From: Porogramme epimiltina | Lineage: Eukaryota; Basidiomycota; Agaricomycetes; Polyporales; Polyporaceae | NCBI GenBank assembly: GCA_900155495.1 | Contig: FTLJ01000274.1 | Span: 1 to 64,000, forward strand | DNA length: 64,000 nt | Direction of reading: 5' to 3' | Translations under genes and position numbers: made by a program | Notes under the pieces: generated by a model | Database searches by the model: none | What the model saw: the letters and a program-made list of their open reading frames with translations, nothing else | What the model was told of the DNA's origin: nothing | In this document: positions 1-12,719 of the stretch, piece after piece | Layout: the number at the start of each line of letters is the position of its first letter | Position numbering within the stretch: position 1 is the stretch's first letter

Positions 1-3000
1 CCCCAGAAGGCCCCCTCCCTCCCCCTTCCTCCCCCCCCTGCGGTCTGTTCGAGTTTCACTCCAGCCCTCCACCCTGCGCGAGCTGACCCGTCCCGAGAGC
101 GTCGCACACCTTCTTTCGAACTCCAGGGCCGGACCGCGTCCTCGCCGTCCTTGCGTGGCGGCGGCGCCGACGCGCGGCGCCGTTGCAGCACATCCCTGTG
201 CCCGTCGCGTCCAAACGCGGTGCACCGGCGAGCATCCGGAAGCCGAAGGAAGGTGCAGGGCCACACGGCGCGGAGCGCGATGAACAGCGGCCGCGAACCG
301 TCCGCGGCCGGGGAGGCGCTGCCCGTCCATCCGCAGATCTCCCTCCCCGTCTCTTCTACGCAGCGGACATTGTCGCGCGGCCCGCGTCAACGTGCCAAGC
401 AGCCCATCTCGCACCCCCCAAAGGAGGGTGCTCGCCGCGGCGAGGGGGCGTGCTGTGCGTGAATCAGTAACCACGTCGCGGCGTCATCAAGGATCAGCAT
501 CTGTAGAAGGCGCGTCCTACGGGCAGGGGAGCGTCCCGCGCCGCTGGCCTGCTAGGGTGCGTGCTTCCTCGGAGAGGGTTCTCTGTTTAATGGGCTGCAC
601 CCATCTGATGCCTCCTCTCTCCGCAGGACAGACGTCTATCCAGGAGTCAGGACACGCGGGCTGTGCCCACCAGGCTCCGGCGACCACTCATGACTGCACG
701 CACGATAGGGACGTGTGGGCCCGTTCCGGGCGACATACGCCGTCACCGTCTGACCAATATCTCACCTCGCACTCCTATCGCCAACAAATGGCGTTTGGTG
801 CCCCCGATGACAATTCATGGCAGGTCGGTATGAATCACGCGAAGCGACGCGCGAACGGCGGGAGGTGAGCCTCGACCGGTGGACGTCGAGCATCCGCGAT
901 TCCCCATGCGCGATCGCCACCGCACCACCACCCAATGCCACCGCCTACCACTGATTCATGAGAAAAAACGCCCGCGCCTTCGCCTTCGCTGGGGATTTCC
1001 GCGCGCGCCCCCCCCCCCCTCCCCTCCCCTGCGTCCGATGGTCCTATTGTGTCCCAAACGTTCCCGGGCGATTCGTCGCACGCATCTCGCGATCCCAATG
1101 CGGAACGTTCAATCGGGAGAACGCCCTGCATCTCCGGCACCCGCCGCGCGCCCCTCCCTCACACAGTCAGACTGACACCCCGCCTCAGTCTCCGCCTCTC
1201 AACGCGCTGACGTTGACAGGGAGGCGAGGGGCAGGGTGCCCGTCCCGAGGCGATACACACACAACGCCTCCCATCCATTGGCCCATTGGCCCGCCGCGGC
1301 GACGACGACAGCCTCGGTGCCTTTAAGACGCAGACACGGCGGTGCTTCCCAGACGCGCTTCGCTGTCGGATGCGCCAGGGGCAGCCCCGTATGTGCGTGC
1401 GTCCGTGCATCCGTGCGCGGCGTGCCATTCAGTCCCCGAGCCACCCAGCGAGCGGGAAGATTACCGCGCCATCACCGATACTGAGTCCCAGGGAGCGTCC
1501 TGCACATGCGGGCCCGGGGCTGGGCGCGCTCTTCGCAGTCGCGGCCGGCTCCCGCCGCACCTGCCAGGGCGGCGCACACGTACGACGCACAGTGCACACC
1601 GCGCGCAGGGCGTGCGCGGCCCTGGAGGCTGGAGGCTGGCGCGCCGCCGGGAGCGCGGTTTCCGTGCGCTGCGAGCAGGTTGCCTTCCCTGGGGCGACGG
1701 CGGTGCCCAGCCCGGGCGCGCGCCCTTTCCCATGCGCCCGGGCGCGGGAAATTCGTTTAAGGGTGTTTAGAGTTGGGTTTTGCGTCAGCCCGAGCCGCGA
1801 GCTCCATTGGATGCGTCGACAGTATTTCCCGTGCGCGGGCGCGCGCCCTGGGGGGGGGGGGGTCCCTGACGCCGCGCCGCCGTACGTGTGCGTGCCGGAA
1901 TATCGCGGCGGCTCGCCGTAACGGTGGCCGTAAGCGAATATATGTCGTGGTCGCGAAGCCGGGCGTTGAGTCCCTTTTTTTTTTTCTCGTGTTCGCTGCC
2001 GCCCGCGTTCCACAGGCGTTCTCGCGGGTCCACTTATTATGTACGTGCCGTCCGGCCGGCGGGTGGATCCTGGCTGTACGGGTGGGGCGTGAGCAAATCC
2101 TGGAGAGTTGTGGCCCGCGGGGCGCCCGTTTTAGTGCGACGGTTGCAGCGAGGTGGTTGGACGCTCGGCCTCGGGGGCGGAATGGGAGGTGGATCAGCGG
2201 CCGAACGCCCGAGGTATGGGGGGGGGTGGGGCCTGGCGCGGGCGGGATGTCGTCGGCAGTCGGGACTTGGCGGACGGGTCGAGGAGATTGGCTTCTACCC
2301 GATGCCACGGGCGCGGTGACTAGTCCACGGCTGGGCGGCGGCGGCGTGTCTTCTGGACTCTGGAGGACTGGGCCCGCGTCGGGCCTGGTCAGCGAACGCT
2401 GGCGGGCACGAACGCGAATGCCTGCTCCATGGGTGGCCCGCGCGAGGCGACGAGGACACGCGGGCTGCGAGTGCGCAGAGGCGGGAGGGAGGCTGGAGTG
2501 CGCCGAGGAGCTCTGGACGGTCGCGCGGAGGGCGAATGTGGAGGGCGCCATTGCGGCGACGGACGCGCGCGCGGACTGTGGACCTGGGGCCCGGCGTGTG
2601 GGGACGCGGAGCAGGCGGCGAAGAGCTAGACCGAAACGGTAGCGGCGGCCGCGCGGCTTATGGCGGGGCGGTTCCCGGAGATTGGGTCGAGCGTCATCAG
2701 CGCCGCGAAGCTCGTGCAGCACGTGTCCGCCTTCTTATCGGGCGTGGGCAAGGCAATCTCTCCACGCCACGCCTGCCCCCCGATCTGCGGTCCTGTGTGT
2801 CTGCCTCGTTGCGCGGACGACCCGCCCTCTCTCCCCGTTGTCCGCCATCGCCGAGGCGCGGCCGCGGGGGCGCGCTGAAACGCCCGGTCGCGAGCGGGTT
2901 GCTGGCCCGGCAGGGGGCGGGGGGCGGGGCGGCCGCGGGTCGGGCTCTGAGCGTCCTGGCGGTAACTTGCGGGATCATGTGGGCAGGCGTGAGGGACACT

Positions 3001-4316
3001 GGGGGATCGGGTAAGGGAGATGTGCGGCCGCGCCGTTTCGGGCAAGATCATTCAGTGCCGTTTGGGGTTTAGACTGCTTCTGCGTAGTCGCCCGCAGGGT
3101 CTTGTCGTAAAAGACACGAGGACACCGAACGGCGCGACGCGTGGGCGGCCGTCCTGGCCGCTGGGGGGCCAGCAGGGGCGGACGTCCGGGGCGGGGCTGG
3201 GCCACGGGGAGAGGGGAGAGGGGCGCAGCGGGAGCGGGAGCGGGGGAGAAGGAGGGCGATGACGCAAGCGCGCGGTGTGGGTGGGGAGACGCCACCAGGG
3301 CTCGACGAGGGGAGGCTAGATCCGAAGAAGAGAGTGATCTGCCGTATCCAGATCGAATATTATTAGTCAGGTTAGCTGGGGCAGCCGGATCAGGCACCGG
3401 CGCCCAACTGCCAAATCGCATCGAGCGGCACGATCACCCGTTTCGCACCGAGCCTTCGGCGGGCGGTGGGATCCCAGGGATGGTCGCTGGCGCTGGCACT
3501 GGCACTGGCGCCGAGACGAACGCTGGGCCGCATCTCCCGTCCGTGCCTGCAAGTTCGGGGTCGCGACGGATGTCAGCGAGGCTGTCGCGGGCGATGCGCG
3601 CCAGCCGCGAGCATCAGCCCAACAGCAGCCGTAAAAAGGGCGCGCTCGAACGACGGCTGATGGCACGAGAGCGGCGCCGAGAGGGAATCGCCGTCCGTCC
3701 GGGATGGGCTCACGTTACGTACGGGGGCGCCCCAGGTGGATCTAAGGAGCATCGGGCAGCAGAGATTCCCGGCTCTCCCGGTTCTCGAGATTGCTGATGC
3801 GGATCTCGACCCCGAGCAATCTCAACCCTCCCTCCTCGACCCCCCCGCGTCCACCGAGCTCACCTTGCACCCCCTCCGAGCGGCGGCGGGCCAGCGAGCA
3901 CTGTGCAGGGAAGACGCCAGCGGAGGGCAGGCGCGGGCTCCGACTCGTCCCTCGGCGGTTATTTTGCGAAATTCCACGCGTTATTTCGCCGCGGGGTTTC
4001 AGACTCCGCTCAGATTTGTTTGGTGATCTAGTTAGCCGGCCGCTCCTCCTCCTTGTTTCCATCCTCCTTCTTCCCCCTCCTCGTCTCTCCCGTCCCGTCC
4101 TTCGCCCGCCCTCCGACTCGTTCGCGCTGCTCCGACGAAGCTGGCGGTTTCACTCCCCGTGTTCCCGCCAGCCCCCTCCTCGTTTTCCCGCCCCGCCGTT
4201 CGCTAGAGCCCTCTTGCCTCTTTGGGCTCTTTCCGATTGTCAACCAGATCCGGACGAATCGGGAGATATAGGAGATACACTTCAGTCCTCGCTCCTCGCC
4301 CTCTCCCTCCGCCACT
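1..4316. other. GC-rich gene-free stretch and pyrimidine-rich leader
   Basis: No gene is supportable here. The sequence is extremely GC-rich with homopolymer runs (C near 1008-1019, G near 1850-1862, T near 1977-1986). Open frames of up to about 320 codons exist on both strands, but they are low-complexity Arg/Pro/Gly/Ala translations, overlap each other and have no recognisable domain. The last 280 nt (about 4035-4316) are CT-rich, as in 5' leaders of fungal genes, and run directly into the ATG of the GATA factor. The region is probably its promoter and 5'UTR, plus possibly the end of a gene outside the window. Confidence 0.5.
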
Positions 4317-6691
4317 ATGTCCTCCCACCAGCCGCAGTACTCCTACTCCCTCCCGCCCGACAACGTCCGCCTCCCCTCGATCAAAGACCTCAACTTTCCT
4401 CCCGTCCAGGATGGCGCCCCGCCCAACGGCTCTGGCCGCGCGGAGCACCCTCGCCAGAGGCACGAGCCCCCTCCTTCATGGCCTCGCGGCCATCCACCTG
4501 CTCCCGCGCCTCCGCAGCAACACTCACAGCAGCACTCTCAGCATCCTCAACATCCCTCGAGCATGCCCCCATCCCACGAGCCTCCACCAAAGGCGCACCC
4601 GCCACACCAGCCCCACCAGGCCCACCAGCCGCATCCCGCACACCAGTACCCCCCACCATCAAAAGCCGACGCGCCTTACGCGACGCAGGGGCAGCTCCCC
4701 CCTCAACACCCGATGAGCGTGCCACCTCACAACGGCGGCGGCTCTGGGACGCGCTCTGAGAACCCTGCGGACGCGCCCCCGAAAAGGAACCGCTCTCAGC
4801 AGGTCGTCGGCGCCTCGCAATCCCGTTCTACTCACGTAAGCCTAGGTTCTCCCGTGAAGAGCGTCAAACCTGATGGCGCTAACTTTTTGTGGTTTCAATC
4901 GATTGTCGATGTGCTTTTGTGCTGGATATGGTATTTTCAACGTAGCCCCCTCCGTACCAGCCATACCCCTCACAGCCGCCCCCACCTCAAGCATACCACC
5001 AGGCCCCTCCGCCTGGGGCCCCACCGCCCCAGGAGTCTATGCAGCCATCGCCTCAGTATGGTCAGCAGCCCCCCCCCCCGCCTCAAGGGTACTCTCCGTA
5101 TCCGCCACAGCCGATGCCCCCGAGGAACTATCCTATGGCACCTCCCCCTGCTCCTCCGGCACACCATCATACACCGGCTCCACCACCCAGCCCGTATCCC
5201 CCACCGCCGCCGCCGCATCAGTCTGCAGAGCATTGGCAACAACCGTCTCCGCAACAAGCCCCGCAACAGCCCCCGTCAGCCCCACCCCCACCGCAGCCAT
5301 CAACGCCTCAGCAACAATTCAATGGATACACTCGGACGACTCCTCTGGTGCCCGCTAACGTGGAGCCCCGAACACTGAACCCATCGCCTACGGTCGCCGG
5401 GAATCCTAACGTGCATCCCGACAGGGCTGGTGTTATCAATACGGTAATTATACGTGATGCTGTTACAGTTGACATTCTCTGAGCGTGTTTTGACAGATAC
5501 TCGGACACTGCGCTATTTTGTACAGTTTCGCACACCATTACGGTACGTTTTGCCACGCCTCAGGGCTATGAACGATATTGATATGCCAACAGCTGCGACA
5601 CACAAACAGCCGTCGAAGGAGGAAATCGTGCATATGGACTGGCGGGCGGGCGAAGTGATGCGTCTCATGGAGACCTTGAAACGCATGGACATCGGGGAAG
5701 AGCCCGTGCGAGGCGAAAATCCTCAGGCTTCTGCGAACCCCGCTGACGAACAACCTCGCGGACCTAAGAGACCATGGGAAGATATGGCCCGGGAAAGCGA
5801 GCCGCCTGCGACGAATGGCTATGATGTAAGTGGCTTGCCTGATCTCGTTAGGCCCGTCTACTTCCCTTGCTCACGGGTTGTCTCTTACGTCGATCAACAG
5901 GCACAGTCCACCGCTGAGCAAGACATGCAGATCATTCGGAACAAGCGACAGTCGAGCACGGGGGGAGCGGCGGGCGCGCAGCAGAAGAACAAGTACCGCA
6001 AGCGCAGCGTGAGTGTGTTTTACCCACCCGCGACGGTCGAGAGGAACTCATGAAATGCTTAGCGTGCCACCCCGCCGGGAAAATGTCACTCCTGTAACAT
6101 CCGTGAGACACCGGAGTGGCGTCGTGGACCGGACGGCGCTAGGACCTTGTGCAATGCGTGCGGCTTGCGTGCGTTGTCGTTCTTTGACGTCTCGTGGGCG
6201 CTCGACTTACGTCTTGGACGGACACAGACTACGCGAAGCTCATGCGCAAACGCGACAAAACGCTCGACGCGAACGGGAAGGCGCCCCCCATTGACCTGCA
6301 GACGCTTCGTGCGTCTACAGCATCCGCGCGGGGTGCTAGCGCAAGCGGCAGCGGTGACCACGGCGGCGAGCCGTCACACTCGCAATCGCACCCGCCTCCT
6401 CACCAGGCCCAGCCCCCCCAGTCGCCGTACGAGTCGAAGCCTCTCCCGATGCACGGTGGCCCGCCCCCCCAACACCCTCCCCCGTACCCGCATGTGCCCC
6501 AGGGCTCGTCGGGACAACCCCACCACATGATGTCCGCGCATGGGCCCCCGTCGGCCCCCCACAGCGCAGCGGGCACCGCGCCGCCTCCTCCGTGGCTGGC
6601 CGCGTCGGGCCCGGAGCGGGGCTCGTACAACGAGACGACGTACGTGCGCCCGTCCCACCCGGCGTCGCACGCGCGAGCGTCGCCGCAGTGA
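4317..6691 (+). CDS. GATA-type zinc-finger transcription factor (NsdD/SUB-1-like)
   Basis: Predicted nuclear DNA-binding regulator of 657 aa. My exon model is 4317-4835, 4946-5443, 5497-5542, 5593-5825, 5901-6008, 6063-6168 and 6228-6691; all phases close. Residues 1-340 are rich in Pro, Gln and His with no fold. A short helical segment after residue 340 ([15 protein letters not shown], then a Leu/Arg-rich helix) resembles the conserved region before the finger in related fungal factors. The single finger has Cys476, Cys479, Cys498 and Cys501, spacing C-x2-C-x18-C-x2-C (type IVb), with core [20 protein letters not shown] followed by [11 protein letters not shown]. An intron splits the codon just after the CNACGL core. 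The x18 loop and HYAK tail match fungal NsdD/SUB-1-type regulators of sexual development. No PAS or LOV domain is seen, so it is not a WC-1 or typical WC-2 protein. The target genes cannot be read from sequence. Confidence 0.88.
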
Positions 6692-7737
6692 TCAGCCCGT
6701 GGACGCCTCCTTCCTTCGTTATTGTTCGCTGTGGGACACGCCCCCGCGTGCCTGTTTTGCGTCTCGCCCGCCGCCGTATGTACCCCGTTCCGCGCCCCCA
6801 TTCTATATTCTCGCGTGTTGCGTAAATCGTATTGTCTTTGTTGTTTGTTATGTGTATGTTGCTGTGAACGCTGTGCCGCGATTTAATGACGTTGCCGGGG
6901 AGCGCGGAGAACCATCTAGCGTAGCCGTGTAGATTGCAGTGCCAATAGACCGTCCTCGGACCCTCCGTGTGCATGTCGTCGGTGGCGGGGAGGACCGAAA
7001 TCTGGCGCGGGCGGTCGAGTGGTGGGGGGGATCGGGAGCGGCGGTTGGCGATCGCATCGGCGGGCGATAGGGTGTGGGGAGCTGTGACAGGCCCATCGGT
7101 CATCTGTTGACGGGATCGATCGAGAGCGATCTTCACATCGCTGCATCGAATCATGATAGTGGCGGACGATCATGATCCAGGTCCTCTCTCCCCGCCCGAT
7201 CCAATCGCCGCACTCGGTGGCGTGCGTGCTGGGCGTGCCGCGCCGTCCCGCGCTGGCCTCCCCGCTGCCCCCGCCACCAAGCAGCCCAAGTCTGAGGATC
7301 ATAGTCTTAGTCCGAGTCTGAGCGCGTCCCTCCCGCGGAGCACTCGTGTGCAGAGACGCGTTCGCGTTCGCATTTTCCAGGCGGGCGCGGGCCCCGCGCG
7401 TGCTACTCGTACATCCGTGCGTATTGCTTCCCTGACACAAGTACGGCGCCCTCCTCCCTGAGATAGTCCCCACCACCGAGATACCGCCGTCCGCGGACCG
7501 CCCACAGCCACGGCGGCGGCGACCCGACCCGCCTCCAATCCAACGTTTCCCCCCCCCTCTCCCAGACTCCAGACTCTAGACTCCAGAGCCCCGGCCCCGG
7601 TCCTCCCCGCCCTGCGTACACGCCTCTCCAAACCAACGTATCCGCCCATGGTATAATTATACACACATCTCAAAGCCGAGCGCGCCCGAGAATCCGAGTC
7701 GAGGGGTGCATGGAAGTGGGGGTGGGGCGCTCAGCGC
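6692..7737. other. Convergent intergenic region
   Basis: This is about 1 kb between two genes that end towards each other. It should hold the 3'UTR of the GATA factor and the 3'UTR of the dioxygenase. I see no convincing coding sequence; the open frames are short and of low complexity. Confidence 0.5.
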
Positions 7738-9996
7738 TCAGTCGTTGTACCCGCGCGGGACGGAGCCGGCCCCGGTGGGCGTGTCGGGCGGCGCGATGCC
7801 CTGCGCGGCCCAGATCTCGGTCTGCCAGTCCTTGGCGGCCTTGCCCGTCGCGGCCTCGTAGTCGGCAACGGACGTGGGGCGCTCGCCGTGGGGCGTCGCG
7901 CGCAGCGCGTGGCGCGTGTGCGGGAAGAAGTCGAACGACGCGGAGTGCGTCACGATCTACAGAGTGGGGGGGAGGAGCGGGTTAGCGGGGTTCAACCGGA
8001 GGGTGGGCGATAGAGGAGGTCAGGTGGGCGACGGGGGCAGGGGAGCGGTGCATGGGGAGGGCAGGAGAACAGTGCGCGAGGGGTGTGGACGGGGGAGGGG
8101 CGACGGCTCGAAGCGCGCGGTAAGGCGATGCCGGTAGAGGGGCGGTAGAAGGGGCGCAACAATAGCGCGAGAGAAGAGAGGGAATGGAAGATGCGAGCGA
8201 GAATATGCACCGCCGAGTCGAGAGCGGGAGGGAGCCGCTCGGCAGGTGCCTCAGCGCATCTCGAGGACGGTGAAGTGTGAAGCTAATGGACACGGGAACT
8301 CACCCTGTTGTCCCAGAACGCGATTGAGTTCGGCTCCCAGTGGAAGCGAACCTGGTAATCAGGGTTCTCCCTGTCGTCCGGTATGCGATGACGAAAAAGC
8401 AACGCGAAAGGGGTGAAGGGAGGGCCGCGAGGCAGGGTCGGCGAAAGACACACGACGTCAGCGTCCTGACCAACGCTCCCGAGAAGCATTTCCGAGGCAC
8501 TCACGCAAGCTGGCGGAAGAGAAGCTGCAGGATCGCGTCGCTCTCGGCCTTGGGCACGCCCACGATCCGCCTGGTGAATCCTGCGTGTCGGCACCGCGTG
8601 ATCAGTACGGGCGAAGCCCCTTCCTCGGTCGGGGACGCGCGCGAGCCAAAGCGACCGCGTGGGAGGGGCACGCACCGGGGTTGACGTAGACGCTCTTCCA
8701 GCCGGTGACGGGGTGCACGCGCACGATGGGGTGCACGCTCTCGACGGGCTCGCGGCGCACGGTGTGGCCCGCCGCGCGGGCGCCGTCCGCCTGCGCGACC
8801 GCGGAGTGCACCGCGGTGAGGCCCTCGAGGTACTTCTGGAAGCCGGGGCTGAAGGACGAGTAGAGCGCGTAGCTGCGGTGTGCGGGAGGAGGGAGGGGCG
8901 GCCGGCCGCGGAAGGCGCGCAAGGGTGCAGAATGCGCAGTCAGCGTGCGAGGCGTCGGTTTAAATGGGCGCGCGCGGGACTTACCCGGAGCTCCAGAGCG
9001 TGTCGCCGCCGTAGGGCGGGCCCGTGATCACCTTGAGCGAGGTTGTGCTCGGCGGCTGGCGCTCGTACGAGACGTCTGAGTGCCAGAGGTCGATCTTGGA
9101 GAACGCGCTAGGATCCGGCCGGCGCGAGCCGTCGTTGAACACGACTGTTGGTGAGGGAAGTCAGGCGCCGGATAATGCTGCCGAATCGTAGGCACAGAAG
9201 GGGCGTGAGATGAGTGGACATACCATGGACTTCTTCGAGCCCGGGCTCCCGCGGAATCGGCGTGGTAGCATGCTTGTGGAGGGGCCCGAAGTGGCGCGCG
9301 AGCTCAAGCTGCTCGTGGATACTGATCTCCTGGTCGCGGAAGACTATGAAAAGGTTCGAACGATTGATCAGGACTCTGACGCAGTGCCCAGGGTCGACGG
9401 AATGAAGTCGCTTACACACAACACCGCGCTCAGCGACGAGGAGGGCCCTAAAGTTGTGTCAAATGTCAGCATGACAGGTCGACAGATGATTATTTCGATG
9501 GATGGGGTGAGAGAGGAAGGAGAAGTAGTTGTGAATACGCACAGCTCATCCTTCTGAGTGTCAGAGAGTTGCCTGAGGTCGATGCCCGAGAGCTCTGTGC
9601 CGATGGCGGGTGTCAGGTGTTGAACCTTGGAAGCCGCAGATAGGAGGCTCTTCTTTTCGGGGTCAGCGAATTGGGCGCGATCGGTGACAGCGATATCCCC
9701 GAGAGGCTCCCATTTGACATCCGGGAAGAACGGCTGGTTACAAGGTAAGGTAAGATCGACGGTCGGAACACATCCGCAAGCATCAAAGCATCGCGGATGG
9801 ACGGGCGGGGAACAGAATGACGTACCTTGTATTTAGCGAACTTGTATTCGGCATCATTGCCCTCGCCGGTTACGGTCGGGGAATAGAAGGGGTTAAAGAG
9901 TTGCGTGGAGGGGTTGGGCGCCTTGAGGGGAGCCTTGGTAACTCCGTTCGTGGTGCCGTTGGATTCGACGGTTTCGTTGGTAGCGACGGGGGCCAT
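7738..9996 (-). CDS. Fe(II)/2-oxoglutarate dioxygenase, TauD/TfdA family
   Basis: Predicted 410-aa non-heme iron dioxygenase, related to taurine/alkylsulfonate dioxygenases such as yeast Jlp1, which release sulfite from sulfonates. Nine exons close in phase: 9996-9826, 9733-9543, 9447-9416, 9343-9224, 9144-8985, 8872-8676, 8580-8505, 8370-8304 and 7956-7738. The metal facial triad is visible: His193 and Asp195 (WHSDVSYE) and distal His342 (VTHSASFDF), followed by arginines of the HTRHALR segment that would hold 2-oxoglutarate. ERGVVFFRDQE and ARHFGPLHKH are typical N-terminal family blocks. Substrate is inferred only; fungal members act on taurine, other sulfonates or phenoxy acids. Exon 3 is only 32 nt. 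The last intron is 347 nt, far longer than the others. A TATA box lies about 80 nt before the ATG. Confidence 0.87.
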
Positions 9997-10075
9997 GATG
10001 TGCAGTTCAAGATAATCGTCTCGGGTGCCGCGAGTCTGAGAGAGAACGTGTTTGTATCTCCTCGCGCGGGGAACG

Positions 10076-10083
10076 CTTTTATA
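10076..10083 (-). promoter_or_regulatory. TATA box of the dioxygenase gene
   Basis: TATAAAAG on the minus strand, about 80 nt upstream of the ATG at 9996. This is the usual spacing for TATA-containing genes elsewhere in this window. Confidence 0.55.
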
Positions 10084-11619
10084 ACCGTGGGCTCGCCCTC
10101 AGATTCACTTTTCGATTGCCCCTCCCTTGCGTGAGCGGAAGGCCGCATTGCGACAATTCCACGTGACCGTGTGTGACGACATGTGTTCCCCGAAGGACGT
10201 TTCGACAAGGAGCGGGGCAGGCTGCTTAGGCATACGGGGGCGTCGAGAGGATGCGGAGGCGATAAGGAACCTTCCGTGAGCGGAGGCGCATATTGCGTGA
10301 CATGAGGTAGAGGAAGGCTAAATTCACTTGGAGTAAAGCGCGATGGCGCGAAGGTGTCGTGTCCAGTTGATAAGTTGGTGCCATGAGGCCTACTAGAATC
10401 GCAAGAGTGGTTTGAGCGGGCTCTGAGAGTCCAGAATCGACCTGAGTTCGTAGAACATATACCCAGATGCAACGAACGTGAGTTTGGCCGTGCTCGGCAA
10501 GGCTCCCTTTGCAAAACCGTGAGGTGAGCCATTTGAAATAAGATCCCCGGGAGGTCTAACCTTGTCGCCCCATGATCGATTGGACGTCGCGCAAGGCCGT
10601 GTTCCGCGGTCCGAGGTCTCCTTTGGTATGACAAGGGCGGAAGGATATCCGACTCCGAAGCACTTTCTGAGTTCAACGGGCGTGTATTGAGCTCCTTGAG
10701 TCGCTTCACATCATTCCGAGAGTTAAGTTCAGGGGTTAGATCCAGTTTCGTTAATTTGGTACGATGTACGACTTCTGAGGGAACTTTGCAGGTAAAGATG
10801 AAAACGGGAAAGCGCCGACTTGGGAGCTGGCTGGTCAGAAGACAAAATCGGCGAGCCCTCATAAGCGCTCGGAGTCAATCATATATTCCACGTGAGCACC
10901 ACGGGCGCCCGTTCGGCCCAGTCTTCTAACCCCAGGCCCGGCCTTCAGTATCTTTAGCTCTTTAGCCTTTAGTATTGCTACACATATACGCATCGGGAAT
11001 TCGCCCCCTATGCTCTGTTTCCAGGTACTAGCGCCACACCAACTCGCGCCCTCCAATCGTCCTCTCAGCATGGCACTGCATAGAGTTGCATACAAGCGAT
11101 TCTCCCGTCGCTCAAGCTCGACCCTCCTGGCACCTAGCATCATGCTGTGAATCAGTAATCGCACACCAAACCCACTGCAGTCTGTATCATCATCCCTTCT
11201 TTGTGCCAAAATATGCCTAAAACGTTGCACAGGCTTGGAGACTTTTGCGCTCAGCTAGTCACACACAATCGCTTAACGTGTAGTGTGTCGCAAGTGACGA
11301 TCTTTGCGTGTCAGAATCGCTGTTTGGCTTGCTCGGGGGTCGGATGCGGCTGCACGATACATACACGGCTTTGAATGGATCCGCAAGGCACTAGAGGCCA
11401 TCACACAGCCGCATATCAGCCTTCTGGCAGTCGGTGCGCTCTAATCGGCGTTTTGAATATGATCTGTAAGCCGGTGTTAGCCGTACCACCGTCTCGAGCC
11501 ACGTACGCCGTGTGATGGCCAGGAGTGCTGCTAACATGTCTTCCGAAGCGGTGCGTATGTGGTTTCCGTGTGGGACCGCCCAGATCTCAGATGGCTGAGC
11601 CCTCTTCAGGTCGAGATGC

Positions 11620-11626
11620 TATAAGA
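11620..11626 (+). promoter_or_regulatory. TATA box of the first PEBP gene
   Basis: TATAAGA, about 88 nt before the ATG at 11708. The second PEBP gene has the same element at the same distance (87 nt). Confidence 0.5.
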
Positions 11627-11707
11627 GGAGCATAGGTTGTTTACATTACCACCATTCCCCCTTCTAGTCTTTCATTAAAACATAGTTACTCTCGACGAAT
11701 CCTCACA

Positions 11708-12719
11708 ATGCTAGCCCAGCTGCTGGTCACTGCTCTCGCTATCACACTCGCCCTTGCTCAACAGCCTGGAGATGTGGCGGACGCGTTCATATCCGCTGAA
11801 CTTGTTCCGGATGGTGAGCGTCCCAACATTATGTTCACGAGTTGGCTAGTTGGAATTACTAACGTGTGGTCTATAGTGGTCCCCTCATTCGATCCCATCG
11901 GTCTTCTAAGTGTGGTCTATAAAGACTCGACTGGCCAATCTATCGATGTCACACCAGGCGTGAATCTGACCACAGACCGTAAGCTCAGTGTTCTTCGTCG
12001 CGTGGCCAAACTGGGCTGACACTCTTCATATCGCTCGCAGAAGTGGCGCTTCGGCCGGAGTTTTCGCTGACATCAAACGACTCGAGCCTTTCGGGAAACA
12101 GTTTCGTACTTATCATGGTCGACCCCGATGCGCCGACTCCGCAAAACCGCTCTCTCAGCGAGATCCGTCACTTAGTCGCACCCCTCTCTCCAGCGAACGG
12201 GGCTGACTTCGCCTCTGGTGTTGCGTTGACCAACACCACCCCTGCTATCTCAGACTACATCTCTCCCGGTCCCCCTCCCGGCTCTGATCCTCATCGGTGC
12301 GTGTGGGTATGTTGGCGCGACTGTATATGTGTATTGAAATGGGAACCCTCCGCAGGTACACGTTGCTGCTTTTCGTGCAGCCGGACAACTTCACAAACGC
12401 GGCCCCTGGATTCGTGAATGCCTCGACGGCAATCACAGGCTTCAACGTAACGGAGTTCGCACAGGAGCTCGGGCTCGGCGCGCCCATCGCAGGCAACTTC
12501 TTCATGACTGGACCGGCAGCGACGACGTCATCGGCATCGACTTCATCGATGATCTCAACGACTTCTGGGGCCGCCTCCACGTCGACATCGACTGCCGGAC
12601 CCGTGGGAGGGGAGAACGGCAGCCTGTTCAGGATCATATTGGAATTTGTGTTTGGAGATGCTATCAAGGAGGCGAAGGTGGATGTTAATGGGCAGGAGAA
12701 GGTTGTTCATTGGGCTTGA
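11708..12719 (+). CDS. Secreted PEBP-like protein, copy 1
   Basis: Predicted 275-aa secreted protein of the phosphatidylethanolamine-binding (PEBP) family, whose members bind anionic phospholipid heads or other small ligands. Exons are 11708-11813, 11877-11978, 12041-12296 and 12356-12719. Residues 1-17 form a signal peptide ending in ALA. The ligand-pocket signatures are present: DPDAP at 97-101 with TPQN after it, and GPPPGSDPHRY at 146-156. The HRY motif is split by the last intron. After residue about 215 comes a Ser/Thr-rich linker and a polar tail ending HWA, so no GPI signal is seen, unlike its neighbour. It is a tandem paralog of the gene 0.85 kb downstream, with the same intron positions and an identical 102-nt second exon length. 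Its ligand and role are unknown. Confidence 0.88.

Larger units (their letters stand above)
9997..11707. other. Divergent intergenic region
   Basis: About 1.7 kb between the divergently transcribed dioxygenase and first PEBP gene, so it holds both promoters. The long minus-strand open frame at 9870-10862 has no family features and overlaps the TATA box and first exon of the dioxygenase. Apart from the two TATA elements I see nothing definable. Confidence 0.5.

Noticed and set aside
1757..2722. 321-codon minus-strand open frame in the GC-rich left end
   Set aside because: Low-complexity Arg/Pro/Ala translation, explained by few AT-rich stop codons at high GC; no motif.
4317..6691. Reading the GATA factor as the light regulator WC-2
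   Set aside because: No PAS domain is visible, and the finger loop and HYAK tail fit the NsdD/SUB-1 type better.
9870..10862. 330-codon minus-strand open frame
   Set aside because: Overlaps the TATA box and first exon of the dioxygenase in another frame and has no recognisable domain.
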